This document shows positions 22,909-29,099 of a stretch of 29,099 nt of DNA, one piece after another; position 1 is the first letter of the stretch; each line of letters opens with the position of its first letter. The position numbers and the translations under genes are program-made. This stretch comes from JBFWQM01 sp050249455. Its GTDB lineage: Bacteria; Pseudomonadota; Alphaproteobacteria; MPNO01; VGEU01. Under the pieces are notes generated by a model that had not been told where the DNA came from, did no database searches, and worked only from the letters and a program-made list of their open reading frames with translations. The DNA lies in assembly GCA_050249455.1 (NCBI GenBank), contig JBFWQM010000033.1, positions 1 to 29,099 of the forward strand. The letters are read 5' to 3'.

Positions 22909-24276
22909 ATGATCCCAGCCGCGATCGAGGAACCGCCCCGGTCGACTCCGGTGTTCGGCGAATACGACGTCGTCGTCCTCGGCGGCGGCCCGGCGGGGAT
23001 CGCCGCCGCGGTCGCCGCGGCGCGCGACGGCGCCGCGACCCTGCTGATCGACCGCTACGGCTTCCTCGGCGGGATGGGGACGGCCGCCGGGGTCACCAAT
23101 TTCTGCGGCCTGCACGCCAACGTCCGCGGCGAGTACCGCCGCGTCGTGGAAGGTGTCAGCCGTGACCTGACCGACCGCATCGACCGGCTCGGCGGGCTCA
23201 ACCACCCGCCGCACGTGATGTTCGGCGGGCGCATCATGGCGCAGGCCTACGACACAGCGGCGTTCAAGTGCGCCGCCGACGACCTGATGGCCACGGCCCG
23301 GGTCGAGCTCCTCTATCACGCGCTCGGCGTCGGCTGCGTGATGGACGGGACCGACCGGATCGCCGCGTTGCTGTTCGAGACCAAGTCCGGCCGCTTCGCG
23401 GTGCGCGGCCGGGTGTTCGTCGACGGCTCGGGCGACGGCGACCTCGCCCACTGGGCCGGCGCTGCGACCGAGACCGGCGACGATGCGGGCAGCCTGCTCT
23501 ACCCCACCTCGATGTTCCGCGTCGGCGGCGTCGACCCGGCGCGCGCCGGCGCCGGCGAGGCGGTCGGCCGCCTGATGGAAGAGGCGGCGGCCGAGGGCGC
23601 CTACGCCTTCCCGCGCATGGGCGCGGTGGTGCGGCCGCAGAAAAACCCGTTCGAATGGCGGGTCAACGCGACCCAGATCCGCGACGCCGACGGCCGCGCC
23701 ATCGACGGCACCGACGCCCGCGCGCTGAGCGCCGGCGAGGTCGAGGGCCGGCGGCAGATCCGCGACTTCCTCGCGTTCCTGAAGGACCGCGTGCCGGGGT
23801 TCGAGAATGCCTACCTGCTCGACATCCCGCCGCAGATCGGCATCCGCGAGACCCGCCGGGTGATCGGCGACTACGTGCTGACCGAGGACGACGTGCTGGG
23901 CTGTGCCGACTTCGACGACACCATCGGCGTCAATGCCTGGCCGTTGGAGATCCACGCACCTGGCCGGCTGGAGATGCGCTACCCGCCGGAAGGTTCGCGC
24001 GGCTTCAACCACCTGCCGCTGCGCATGGTGCGGGTGCGCCGGATGCGCAACCTGCTGGCGGTCGGCCGCTGCGGCTCGATGACCCATCTGGCGCAGGCGG
24101 CCGCGCGCGTCTCCGGCGGCTGCTTCGTGATGGGCGAGGCCGCCGGGGCGCTGGCGGCGCGTGCCGCTGCATCCGGCGACGTGCGCGCGGTCGCGCCGGC
24201 CGCCGTCCAGACGCGGCTCGCCGCCGCCGGCGCCGTGCTGGCCCGGCCGGGCGAGACGGCCGGCGTCGCCGCCTAA
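22909..24276 (+). CDS. FAD-dependent oxidoreductase (FAD_oxidored family)
   Basis: 455 residues, ATG 22909 with GAGG 7 bases upstream. The N-terminal Rossmann fold YDVVVLGGGPAGIAAAVAAARDG (19-41) binds FAD, then LLIDRYGFLGGMGTAAGV is the FAD_oxidored (PF12831-like) signature. A second FAD contact is VFVDGSGDGDLAHWAGA, and the C-terminus has NLLAVGRCGSMTHLAQAAARVSGGCFVMGEAAGALA. The family oxidises or reduces diverse small molecules, with members in tricarballylate and related organic-acid breakdown. The gene ends 27 bases before the Bug binding-protein gene on the same strand, so receptor and enzyme are probably one transcript and share a substrate pathway. Confidence 0.87.
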   Translation: MIPAAIEEPPRSTPVFGEYDVVVLGGGPAGIAAAVAAARDGAATLLIDRYGFLGGMGTAAGVTNFCGLHANVRGEYRRVVEGVSRDLTDRIDRLGGLNHPPHVMFGGRIMAQAYDTAAFKCAADDLMATARVELLYHALGVGCVMDGTDRIAALLFETKSGRFAVRGRVFVDGSGDGDLAHWAGAATETGDDAGSLLYPTSMFRVGGVDPARAGAGEAVGRLMEEAAAEGAYAFPRMGAVVRPQKNPFEWRVNATQIRDADGRAIDGTDARALSAGEVEGRRQIRDFLAFLKDRVPGFENAYLLDIPPQIGIRETRRVIGDYVLTEDDVLGCADFDDTIGVNAWPLEIHAPGRLEMRYPPEGSRGFNHLPLRMVRVRRMRNLLAVGRCGSMTHLAQAAARVSGGCFVMGEAAGALAARAAASGDVRAVAPAAVQTRLAAAGAVLARPGETAGVAA

Positions 24277-24303
24277 CCGACAACCGAGAACAAGGAGGAC
24301 TTC

Positions 24304-25275
24304 ATGCTCGCTTTACGCTGGCTCGCCGCGGCCGCCGCCCTCGCGGCGCTCGCCGCCACGACCCCCGTCCACGCGCAGGCGTGGCCGCAGCACCCGGTGC
24401 GCATCTATGTCGGGTTCGGCGGCGGATCGACCCCCGACCTGATGGCGCGGATGCTGGCGGAAAACCTGCAGAAGCACACCGGCCAGCCGTTCGTGGTCGA
24501 GAACAAGCCCGGCGCCGGCGGCAACATCGCGGCCGACACGGTCGCCAAGGCGACGCCCGACGGCCACTTCCTGGGCGCGACGATCCCCGGCCCGATGATC
24601 GTCAACCCGATGATCATGGAGACGCCCTACGACCCCAAGCGCGACCTGCGCCCGATCACGATCGTCGGCACGCAGCCGAGCGTGCTGGTCGCCGCGACGG
24701 CCCTCAATGTCGCCACGCTGGCCGACCTGATCGCGCTCCTGAAGAAGAACCCCGGCAAGTACAACTACGCCTCGATCGGCGTCGGCTCGATCTCGCAGCT
24801 GTCGATGGAGCTGATTGCCCAGCAGAGCGGGACCGAGGTCGTGCACGTGCCCTACAAGTCCTCCCCCGATGCGGTGAAGGCGGTGACGACCGGCGAGGCG
24901 CACCTCGCCGCGCTGCCGCCGCTGGCGGTCACCGGCCCGGCCAAGGCCGGCCAGCTCAATCTGCTCGCGGTGACGACGCCGAGGCGCTGGCCGACCCTGC
25001 CGGACGTGCCGACCTTCGCCGAGGCCGGCCTGCCGGCGGTGCAGGCCGAGGCGTGGATGGCGCTGGTCGCGCCGGCAAAGACCCCCGATGCCGTGGTCGC
25101 GCGCATCTACGATGCAGTAAAGGCCGTCCTCGCCAAGCCGGAGGCGCTGGAACAGATCAAGAAGCTCGCCTTCGAGCCGGTCGGCAACTCGCCGGCGGAA
25201 TTCGCCGCCCGGCTGCAGGAGGAAGAGACCCGCTGGGCCGCGGTGGTGGACAAGCTGGGGTTGCGCAAGAAGTAG
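24304..25275 (+). CDS. Bug-family tripartite tricarboxylate transporter substrate-binding protein (orphan)
   Basis: 323 residues, ATG 24304 with AAGGAGG 5 bases upstream. A signal peptide (about 1-24, TTPVHAQA) precedes the Bug/TctC fold. Characteristic stretches are YVGFGGGSTPDLMARMLAENLQKHTGQPFVVENKPGAGGNIAAD, the loop with TAKATPDGH-like spacing, TALNVATLADLIALLKKNPGKYNY, the central EVVHVPYKSSPDAVKAVTTGEAH and KAGQLNLLAVTTPRRWPTLPDVPTFAEAGL. Bug proteins bind tricarboxylates, aromatic or other organic acids for TctAB permeases; no tctA or tctB lies in the window. It follows the FAD oxidoreductase by 27 bases and precedes a cupin gene, whose substrate could be related. Confidence 0.92.
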   Translation: MLALRWLAAAAALAALAATTPVHAQAWPQHPVRIYVGFGGGSTPDLMARMLAENLQKHTGQPFVVENKPGAGGNIAADTVAKATPDGHFLGATIPGPMIVNPMIMETPYDPKRDLRPITIVGTQPSVLVAATALNVATLADLIALLKKNPGKYNYASIGVGSISQLSMELIAQQSGTEVVHVPYKSSPDAVKAVTTGEAHLAALPPLAVTGPAKAGQLNLLAVTTPRRWPTLPDVPTFAEAGLPAVQAEAWMALVAPAKTPDAVVARIYDAVKAVLAKPEALEQIKKLAFEPVGNSPAEFAARLQEEETRWAAVVDKLGLRKK

Positions 25276-25330
25276 GCGGAGGTTCCACCGGCGCAGCGAA
25301 GGCGCTAGAATTGGATGGCATATTTTGATC

Positions 25331-25352
25331 CCCCTCCGGCTATCGGGAGGGG
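25331..25352. terminator. Hairpin between Bug gene and cupin gene
   Basis: A 7-base stem CCCCTCC (25331-25337) with GGAGGGG (25346-25352) and an 8-base loop lies in the 95-base gap, 18 bases before the cupin ATG and adjacent to its GGGAGG ribosome site. It could terminate the upstream transcript in part or modulate translation of the cupin gene. No T tract follows. Confidence 0.35.
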
Positions 25353-25370
25353 CATGGGAGGAAGACCGCG

Positions 25371-25877
25371 ATGGCCTACACGCTTGAAGAATTTTCGGCG
25401 GATTGCCGCAAGGCGCTGCTTGCCGAGCCCGGACCGGCGGGGCGCGAGAAGGTGCGCCAGTACGTCGAGAAGGCGCTCAAGGACCCGGCGTTCGTCGCCG
25501 CCCACCTGGGCCCCAATGCCGATTCCGAGCGCAACTGCCTGTATGAGGACCCGGACCTCGGGTTCTGCATCCTGGCCCACGTGTACAAGGGCCCCAAGGG
25601 CAGCTCGCCGCACGACCACGGGCCGAGCTGGGCGATCTACGGGCAGGCCTCGGGCGTGACCGAGATGACCGACTGGCAGCTCCTGGAAAAGCCGAAGGAG
25701 AGCGCGCCGGGCAAGGTCAAATTCGTGCGCAAGTACGACCTGACCCCCGGCATCGCGCACCTCTACAACGAGGGCGACCTGCACTCGCCGCGGCGCGAGG
25801 CCGACACCCGCCTGATCCGCATCGAGGGCAAGAACATGGCCAAGGTGCGCCGCGACAAGTTCGAGGCGGTCGCCTGA
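25371..25877 (+). CDS. Cupin-fold protein, cysteine-dioxygenase-like
   Basis: 168 residues, ATG 25371 with GGGAGGA about 9 bases upstream. The cupin metal site reads SSPHDHGPSWAIYGQASG (His81, His83) with a later His138 in EGDLHSP. The H-x-H ... H arrangement with about 55 residues between matches the three-histidine iron centre of cysteine dioxygenase type I (His86, His88, His140 in the mammalian enzyme). The N-terminal helical half (EEFSADCRKALLAEPG, KVRQYVEKALKDPAFVAAHL) is also found in such small thiol-dioxygenase-like proteins. The active-site Tyr-Cys details are not verifiable by eye. It may act on a thiol or a related small molecule, or be a metal-binding regulator. It lies downstream of the Bug gene and ends upstream of the terminator array. 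Confidence 0.78.
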   Translation: MAYTLEEFSADCRKALLAEPGPAGREKVRQYVEKALKDPAFVAAHLGPNADSERNCLYEDPDLGFCILAHVYKGPKGSSPHDHGPSWAIYGQASGVTEMTDWQLLEKPKESAPGKVKFVRKYDLTPGIAHLYNEGDLHSPRREADTRLIRIEGKNMAKVRRDKFEAVA

Positions 25878-25901
25878 TCGCAGGCGGCGTCCGGAATGCC
25901 C

Positions 25902-25926
25902 AAGGGCGGGTCCTCGACCCGCCCTT
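25902..25926. terminator. Intrinsic terminator, copy 1 of array
   Basis: An 11-base stem AAGGGCGGGTC (25902-25912) with GACCCGCCCTT (25916-25926), loop CTC, is followed by TTCTTTT. This is a good factor-independent terminator for the cupin transcript. It is the first of three nearly identical units 56 bases apart. Confidence 0.8.
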
Positions 25927-25957
25927 TTCTTTTCCCGCCGCAGCGCGCGGGGCGCGC

Positions 25958-25982
25958 AAGGGCGGGTCCTCGACCCGCCCTT
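25958..25982. terminator. Intrinsic terminator, copy 2 of array
   Basis: The same 11-base stem and CTC loop occur here, followed by TTCATTTC. It starts 56 bases after copy 1, and 21 bases of flank lead into the N gap. Confidence 0.8.
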
Positions 25983-26003
25983 TTCATTTCACGCCGCCGC
26001 GCG

Positions 26004-26103
26004 NNNNNNNNNNNNNNNNNNNNNNNNNNNNNNNNNNNNNNNNNNNNNNNNNNNNNNNNNNNNNNNNNNNNNNNNNNNNNNNNNNNNNNNNNNNNNNNNN
26101 NNN
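26004..26103. other. Assembly gap (100 N)
   Basis: Exactly 100 N, the conventional placeholder for a gap of unknown size. The 61 bases before it (25943-26003) and after it (26104-26164) are identical, so the break is in or caused by a repeat. Confidence 0.99.
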
Positions 26104-26118
26104 GCGCGCGGGGCGCGC

Positions 26119-26143
26119 AAGGGCGGGTCCTCGACCCGCCCTT
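26119..26143. terminator. Intrinsic terminator, copy 3 of array (right of gap)
   Basis: The stem AAGGGCGGGTC (26119-26129), CTC and GACCCGCCCTT (26133-26143) again precede TTCATTTC. It lies 28 bases from the stop of the convergent SDR gene and would end its transcript on the minus strand only weakly, since the A-rich side is short. Confidence 0.8.
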
Positions 26144-26171
26144 TTCATTTCACGCCGCCGCGCGAGGCGCG

Positions 26172-26927
26172 TCAGCTCATCGTGACGTGCCAGCCGCCGT
26201 TGACGTGGATGGTCTGGCCGGTGACGTAGCGCCCGGCCGGGCCGCACAGATGGCGGACCATCAGGGCGACATCGTCGGGCGCGCCCGGACGGGCGAGCGG
26301 GATGGGGTGGATGCGGAACTGCTCGGGCATCTCGCGCTGGCGGTCCGCCGCCTCGATGTAGCCCGGCGCGACGCAATTCACCGTGATGCCGCGCGGCGCG
26401 AGCTCGACGGCGAGCGCCGCCGACATCCCGGCCACGCCGGCCTTGGACGCCGCGACGGCGGCGCGGTTCGCGACGCCGGCATGGCCCGAGCCGCCGCCGA
26501 TGTTGACCACCGCGCCGCGGCCGCCGGCGGCCAGGAACGGCACCGCCGCGCGGATGCACAGGAACGTCGAATCGAGCGCGCTCGACAGGACGCCCCGCCA
26601 GTCGTCCAGCGACAGGCCCGTCACCGGCCCGGTCACCCGCTGCGCGACGTTGTTCACCAGGACGTCGATCCGGCCGAATGCCGCAAGCGCGGCAGCGATC
26701 AGGCCCTCCGCCTGGTCCTGCACGGTGACGTCGGCGAGATGCACGACGGCGCGTCCGCCCGCCGACCCGATCTCGTCGGCGACGGCCTGCGCCGCCTCGC
26801 GCGAGGTGCGGGAATTGACCACCACCGCCGCGCCCGCCGCGCCGAGCTGCAGCGCGATCGCGCGCCCCAGTCCGCGCCGGCTCCCGGTGACGACCGCGAC
26901 CGCCCCTGCAAGCTCTCGATCCGCCAT
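26172..26927 (-). CDS. SDR-fold protein lacking catalytic Ser and Tyr
   Basis: 251 residues. ATG 26925-26927; AGGGTGG lies about 10 bases upstream. The cofactor motif TGSRRGLG (14-21) and the fold-stabilising NNVA (92-95) mark a classical short-chain dehydrogenase/reductase. At the catalytic blocks, alignment by spacing puts Gly145 in VNIGGGSG at the Ser position and Val158 in NRAAVAASK at the Tyr position. The Lys (162) remains, and the usual Asn near residue 117 is Ala. The Ser-Tyr distance of 13 residues is exact, so these are substitutions and not gaps. The protein can probably bind NAD(P) but may not catalyse standard SDR chemistry. The tail VTGQTIHVNGGWHVTMS is typical. It is convergent with the cupin gene across the terminator array and divergent from pstS. 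Confidence 0.87.
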   Translation of the reverse strand: MADRELAGAVAVVTGSRRGLGRAIALQLGAAGAAVVVNSRTSREAAQAVADEIGSAGGRAVVHLADVTVQDQAEGLIAAALAAFGRIDVLVNNVAQRVTGPVTGLSLDDWRGVLSSALDSTFLCIRAAVPFLAAGGRGAVVNIGGGSGHAGVANRAAVAASKAGVAGMSAALAVELAPRGITVNCVAPGYIEAADRQREMPEQFRIHPIPLARPGAPDDVALMVRHLCGPAGRYVTGQTIHVNGGWHVTMS

Positions 26928-27022
26928 GAGCAAAACCACCCTGCGTCCGGTTACCCGCAACTATGCGCGCCCGCTTTGATCTCCCGTCAAGGGCGCACCG
27001 GAAATCCTCGGCGAAATCGCCC

Positions 27023-27040
27023 ATGTCATGCAACTGCAAC
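27023..27040 (+). promoter_or_regulatory. Candidate Pho box (PhoB site) of pstS
   Basis: ATGTCAT (27023-27029), a 4-base spacer GCAA, and CTGCAAC (27034-27040) form two 7-base direct half-sites of the PhoB type (consensus CTGTCAT-N4-CTGT[AC]A[CT]), each with one mismatch. A TAATTC hexamer starts 10 bases after the box (27051-27056), as expected for a PhoB-driven -10. It ends 92 bases before the pstS start. Confidence 0.6.
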
Positions 27041-27132
27041 CGAGCCGTCGTAATTCGGCACTAGCAATGGCGCAGAAGTTGACCGGCCCAGCGTGTCGGT
27101 CTGGGCTGCGTAGACACACATAGGGGATGATG

Positions 27133-28176
27133 ATGAGGATCGGAACCGGTCTGGCCGTCTTGGCGGCCTCGGCTGCGCTGGCCGCTTCGGCCATGGCCCA
27201 GCAGATCAATGGTGCCGGGGCCACGTTTCCGGCGCCCGTCTACACGAAGTGGGGCGAGGCGGCGAAGGACAAGCTGAACCTCGCCCTCAACTACCAGGCA
27301 ATCGGCTCAGGCGGCGGCATCAACCAGATCACCAACCGCACCGTCGATTTCGGCGCCAGCGACGCGCCGCTGACGGCCGACAAGCTCAAGGCGGGCAACC
27401 TGGTGCAGTTTCCGGCGGTGATGGGCGCGATCGTGCTGACCGTCAACCTGCCTGACGTCCAGGACAAGGCGCTGAAGCTGACCGGCGACATCGTCGCCGA
27501 CCTGTATCTCGGCAAGATCGAGCGCTGGAACGACAAGCGGATCGCCGACCTCAACCCCGGCCTCAAGCTGCCGACGGCACGCGTCGCGCCGGTGTACCGG
27601 GCGGACGCGTCGGGCACCACCTACCAGTTCGCGAGCTACCTCGCCGAGGTCAGCCCGGAGTGGAAGGAGAAGGTCGGCGCCGGCACCTCGGTGAAGTGGC
27701 CGGCCGGCGTCGGCGCGCGCGGCAACGACGGCGTCGCCAGCGGCGTCAAGAACACCCGCGGCGCGATCGGCTATGTCGAATATGTCTACGCCAAGCTGAA
27801 CAACCTGGTCGTCACGCAGATCAGGAACAAGGACGGCAACTTCGTCGCGCCGACGATCGAGGGCTTCCAGGCCGCCGCCGCCAGCGCCGACTGGAAGTCG
27901 GACCCGACCTTCGGCATCAGCCTGCTGAACCAGCCGGGCAAGAACTCGTGGCCGATCGTCGCACCGACCTTCATCCTGGTGCCGACCAACCCGACCAACC
28001 CGGACGCCACGCGTAACGTGCTGCGGTTCTTCGAGTGGTCGTTCAGCAATGGCGACAAGATCGCCGAGGACCTGGCCTACGTGCCGATCCCGCAGGCGGT
28101 CACCGACATGGTGCGCACCTCGTGGTCGAACAACCTCAAGGACAGCGCCGGCAAGCCGCTCTGGGGCGCGCGCTGA
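27133..28176 (+). CDS. pstS: Phosphate ABC transporter substrate-binding protein PstS
   Basis: 347 residues from the third of three consecutive ATG codons (27127, 27130, 27133). The AGGGG at 27122-27126 is 6 bases from 27133 and touches 27127, so the third is the most likely start. A signal peptide (AALAASAMAQ, about 20 residues) precedes the PstS opening INGAGATFPAPVYTKWGEAAK. Phosphate-contact segments visible are YQAIGSGGGINQI, DFGASDAPL and VYRADASGTTYQFASYL. The end SFSNGDKIAEDLAYVPIPQAVTDMVRTSW is typical. PstS is the periplasmic high-affinity phosphate receptor for PstCAB. The Pho box upstream and pstC 79 bases downstream confirm the assignment. Confidence 0.96.
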   Translation: MRIGTGLAVLAASAALAASAMAQQINGAGATFPAPVYTKWGEAAKDKLNLALNYQAIGSGGGINQITNRTVDFGASDAPLTADKLKAGNLVQFPAVMGAIVLTVNLPDVQDKALKLTGDIVADLYLGKIERWNDKRIADLNPGLKLPTARVAPVYRADASGTTYQFASYLAEVSPEWKEKVGAGTSVKWPAGVGARGNDGVASGVKNTRGAIGYVEYVYAKLNNLVVTQIRNKDGNFVAPTIEGFQAAAASADWKSDPTFGISLLNQPGKNSWPIVAPTFILVPTNPTNPDATRNVLRFFEWSFSNGDKIAEDLAYVPIPQAVTDMVRTSWSNNLKDSAGKPLWGAR

Positions 28177-28200
28177 GCCCGATCCGGTAACAACCATCGA

Positions 28201-28235
28201 CGTGCGGCCGGCCATGCCACGTAGCCGGCCGCACG
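28201..28235 (+). terminator. Hairpin between pstS and pstC
   Basis: A perfect 12-base stem CGTGCGGCCGGC (28201-28212) with GCCGGCCGCACG (28224-28235) and 11-base loop lies in the pstS-pstC gap. There is no T tract. Such intercistronic hairpins in binding-protein operons slow decay of the upstream message or partly terminate, giving more receptor than permease. Confidence 0.6.
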
Positions 28236-28254
28236 CGTCATGAAGGAGGGCCCG

Positions 28255-29099
28255 GTGGCGGCTGTCTCCCAAGCGGAATCCGCGCTCGGCGAAACTGGAA
28301 GCGAACGCAAGCGATCCAATCTCGGCGACTGGATCTTCGCCAACGCGACCCTGATCGCGGGCCTTTTCGTCCTCGCGCTGCTCGGCGCGATCATCCTCAT
28401 GCTGTTCATCGGCGCGATACCCGCGTTCCAGGCGTTCGGCATCGGCTTCCTGTGGAGTACGGCGTGGGATCCGGTCCAGCAGGATTTCGGCGCCCTCGTC
28501 TCCGTCTACGGCACGCTGGTCACCTCGGTCCTGGCGCTGCTCATCGCGGTGCCGATCGGGTTCGGCATTGCCTTCTACCTGACCGAGCTCGCGCCGCAAT
28601 GGTTCCGCCGGCCGGTCGGCATCGCCATCGAGCTGCTCGCGGCGGTGCCCAGTATCATCTACGGCATGTGGGGCTTCTTCGTGCTGGTGCCGTTCCTCAA
28701 CCAGAACATCATGCCCACCATCGAGGACGCGACCTACGGCATCCCTATCCTGGAGACGCTGTTCGAGGGCCCGACCTTCGGCACCGGCATCCTGACCGCG
28801 GCGATCGTGCTCGCGATCATGGTGCTGCCGTTCATCGCGGCGACTATGCGCGACGTGTTTCAGACCGTCCCGCCGGTCTACAAGGAATCCGCCTACGGCG
28901 TCGGTGCCACGACGTGGGAGGTCATGCGCAACGTCGTGCTGCCCTACACACGCGTCTCGGTGGTCGGCGGCATCATGCTCGGCCTCGGCCGCGCCCTCGG
29001 CGAGACCATGGCCGTCACCTTCGTGATCGGCAACGCCAACCGCCTCAGCGCCTCGCTGTTCGCCCCCGGCAACACGATCGCCTCGGTCGTGGCGCTGGA
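28255..29099 (+). CDS. pstC: Phosphate ABC transporter permease PstC (3' end outside window)
   Basis: 281 residues are visible and the frame is open at the right edge. GTG 28255 is chosen because AAGGAGG (28243-28249) lies 5 bases upstream; an ATG at 28240 would place the ribosome site inside the gene. An N-terminal soluble stretch is followed by a first membrane helix (FANATLIAGLFVLALLGAII). The PstC/CysT-family inner-membrane domain comes next, with the segments YGTLVTSVLALLIAVPIGFGIAFYLTE, IAIELLAAVPSIIYGMWGF and MVLPFIAATMRDVFQTVP. The permease EAA-like loop ESAYGVGATTWEVMRNVVLP and GLGRALGETMAV are the contacts for the PstB ATPase. It follows pstS by 78 bases, with a hairpin between; pstA and pstB are expected beyond the edge. 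Confidence 0.96.
   Translation, partial: MAAVSQAESALGETGSERKRSNLGDWIFANATLIAGLFVLALLGAIILMLFIGAIPAFQAFGIGFLWSTAWDPVQQDFGALVSVYGTLVTSVLALLIAVPIGFGIAFYLTELAPQWFRRPVGIAIELLAAVPSIIYGMWGFFVLVPFLNQNIMPTIEDATYGIPILETLFEGPTFGTGILTAAIVLAIMVLPFIAATMRDVFQTVPPVYKESAYGVGATTWEVMRNVVLPYTRVSVVGGIMLGLGRALGETMAVTFVIGNANRLSASLFAPGNTIASVVAL

Noticed and set aside
25896..27053. Frames running through the N gap
   Set aside because: Artificial continuity across unknown sequence; no support on either side.
1..29099. CRISPR array, phage or insertion-sequence genes
   Set aside because: No spaced repeats of CRISPR type, transposase motif or phage gene seen; the only tandem repeats are the terminator units near 26 kb.

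Overview
The window is about 29 kb of uniformly GC-rich DNA with tightly packed genes on both strands. It carries periplasmic binding proteins of the TAXI, DctP and Bug types, a CDF transporter, a PstS/PstC system and a consensus-type sigma-EcfG promoter. Together these point to an alphaproteobacterium, probably a Rhodospirillales or Hyphomicrobiales relative; this is an inference from gene content and not a phylogeny. A run of exactly 100 N at 26004-26103 shows that the sequence is a draft scaffold.

Layout. Bases 1-1511 hold the 3' part of a 2,4-dienoyl-CoA reductase (fadH), tail to tail with a CreA-family gene. A luciferase-like monooxygenase follows, then a palindromic intergenic element (3323-3418). 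A compact minus-strand operon (6990 to 3456) encodes an amidohydrolase, a TAXI binding protein, an arylformamidase-like hydrolase and a methyltransferase, with 4-bp overlaps at two of its three junctions. Next come a small lipoprotein behind a perfect sigma-EcfG motif, a Sel1-repeat/trypsin-fold protein lacking its catalytic His and Asp, and an HpcH/HpaI aldolase. A 584-bp stretch without a convincing gene precedes DUF3147 and CDF genes. These are followed by a scrambled cytochrome c/DUF305 pseudogene, tRNA-Ser(TGA), a small CxxC protein and an adenylation-domain protein whose carrier domain has lost its phosphopantetheine serine.

The right half holds a YflT-like/PepSY pair, a CHASE-type hybrid histidine kinase, an orphan DctP binding protein, an isochorismatase-like hydrolase, and an operon of an ABC exporter fused to a cyclic-nucleotide-binding domain plus a SET-domain protein. 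After these come an FAD oxidoreductase with a Bug binding protein and a cupin. A tandem array of terminator hairpins is interrupted by the assembly gap. Beyond it lies an SDR protein without catalytic Ser and Tyr, then pstS with a good Pho box, and the start of pstC, which runs off the end.

Themes. (1) Uptake and breakdown of organic acids: three binding proteins of three different secondary-transporter classes, none with membrane subunits nearby, sit among oxidoreductases, hydrolases and a retro-aldolase. (2) Stress and phosphate regulation that can be read from promoter motifs. (3) Three proteins that keep their fold motifs but lack active-site residues (protease, carrier domain, SDR). I see no phage, insertion sequence, CRISPR array or defence locus. 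The most unusual items are the pseudo-enzymes, the chimeric pseudogene, the catabolic operon and the terminator array at the gap.
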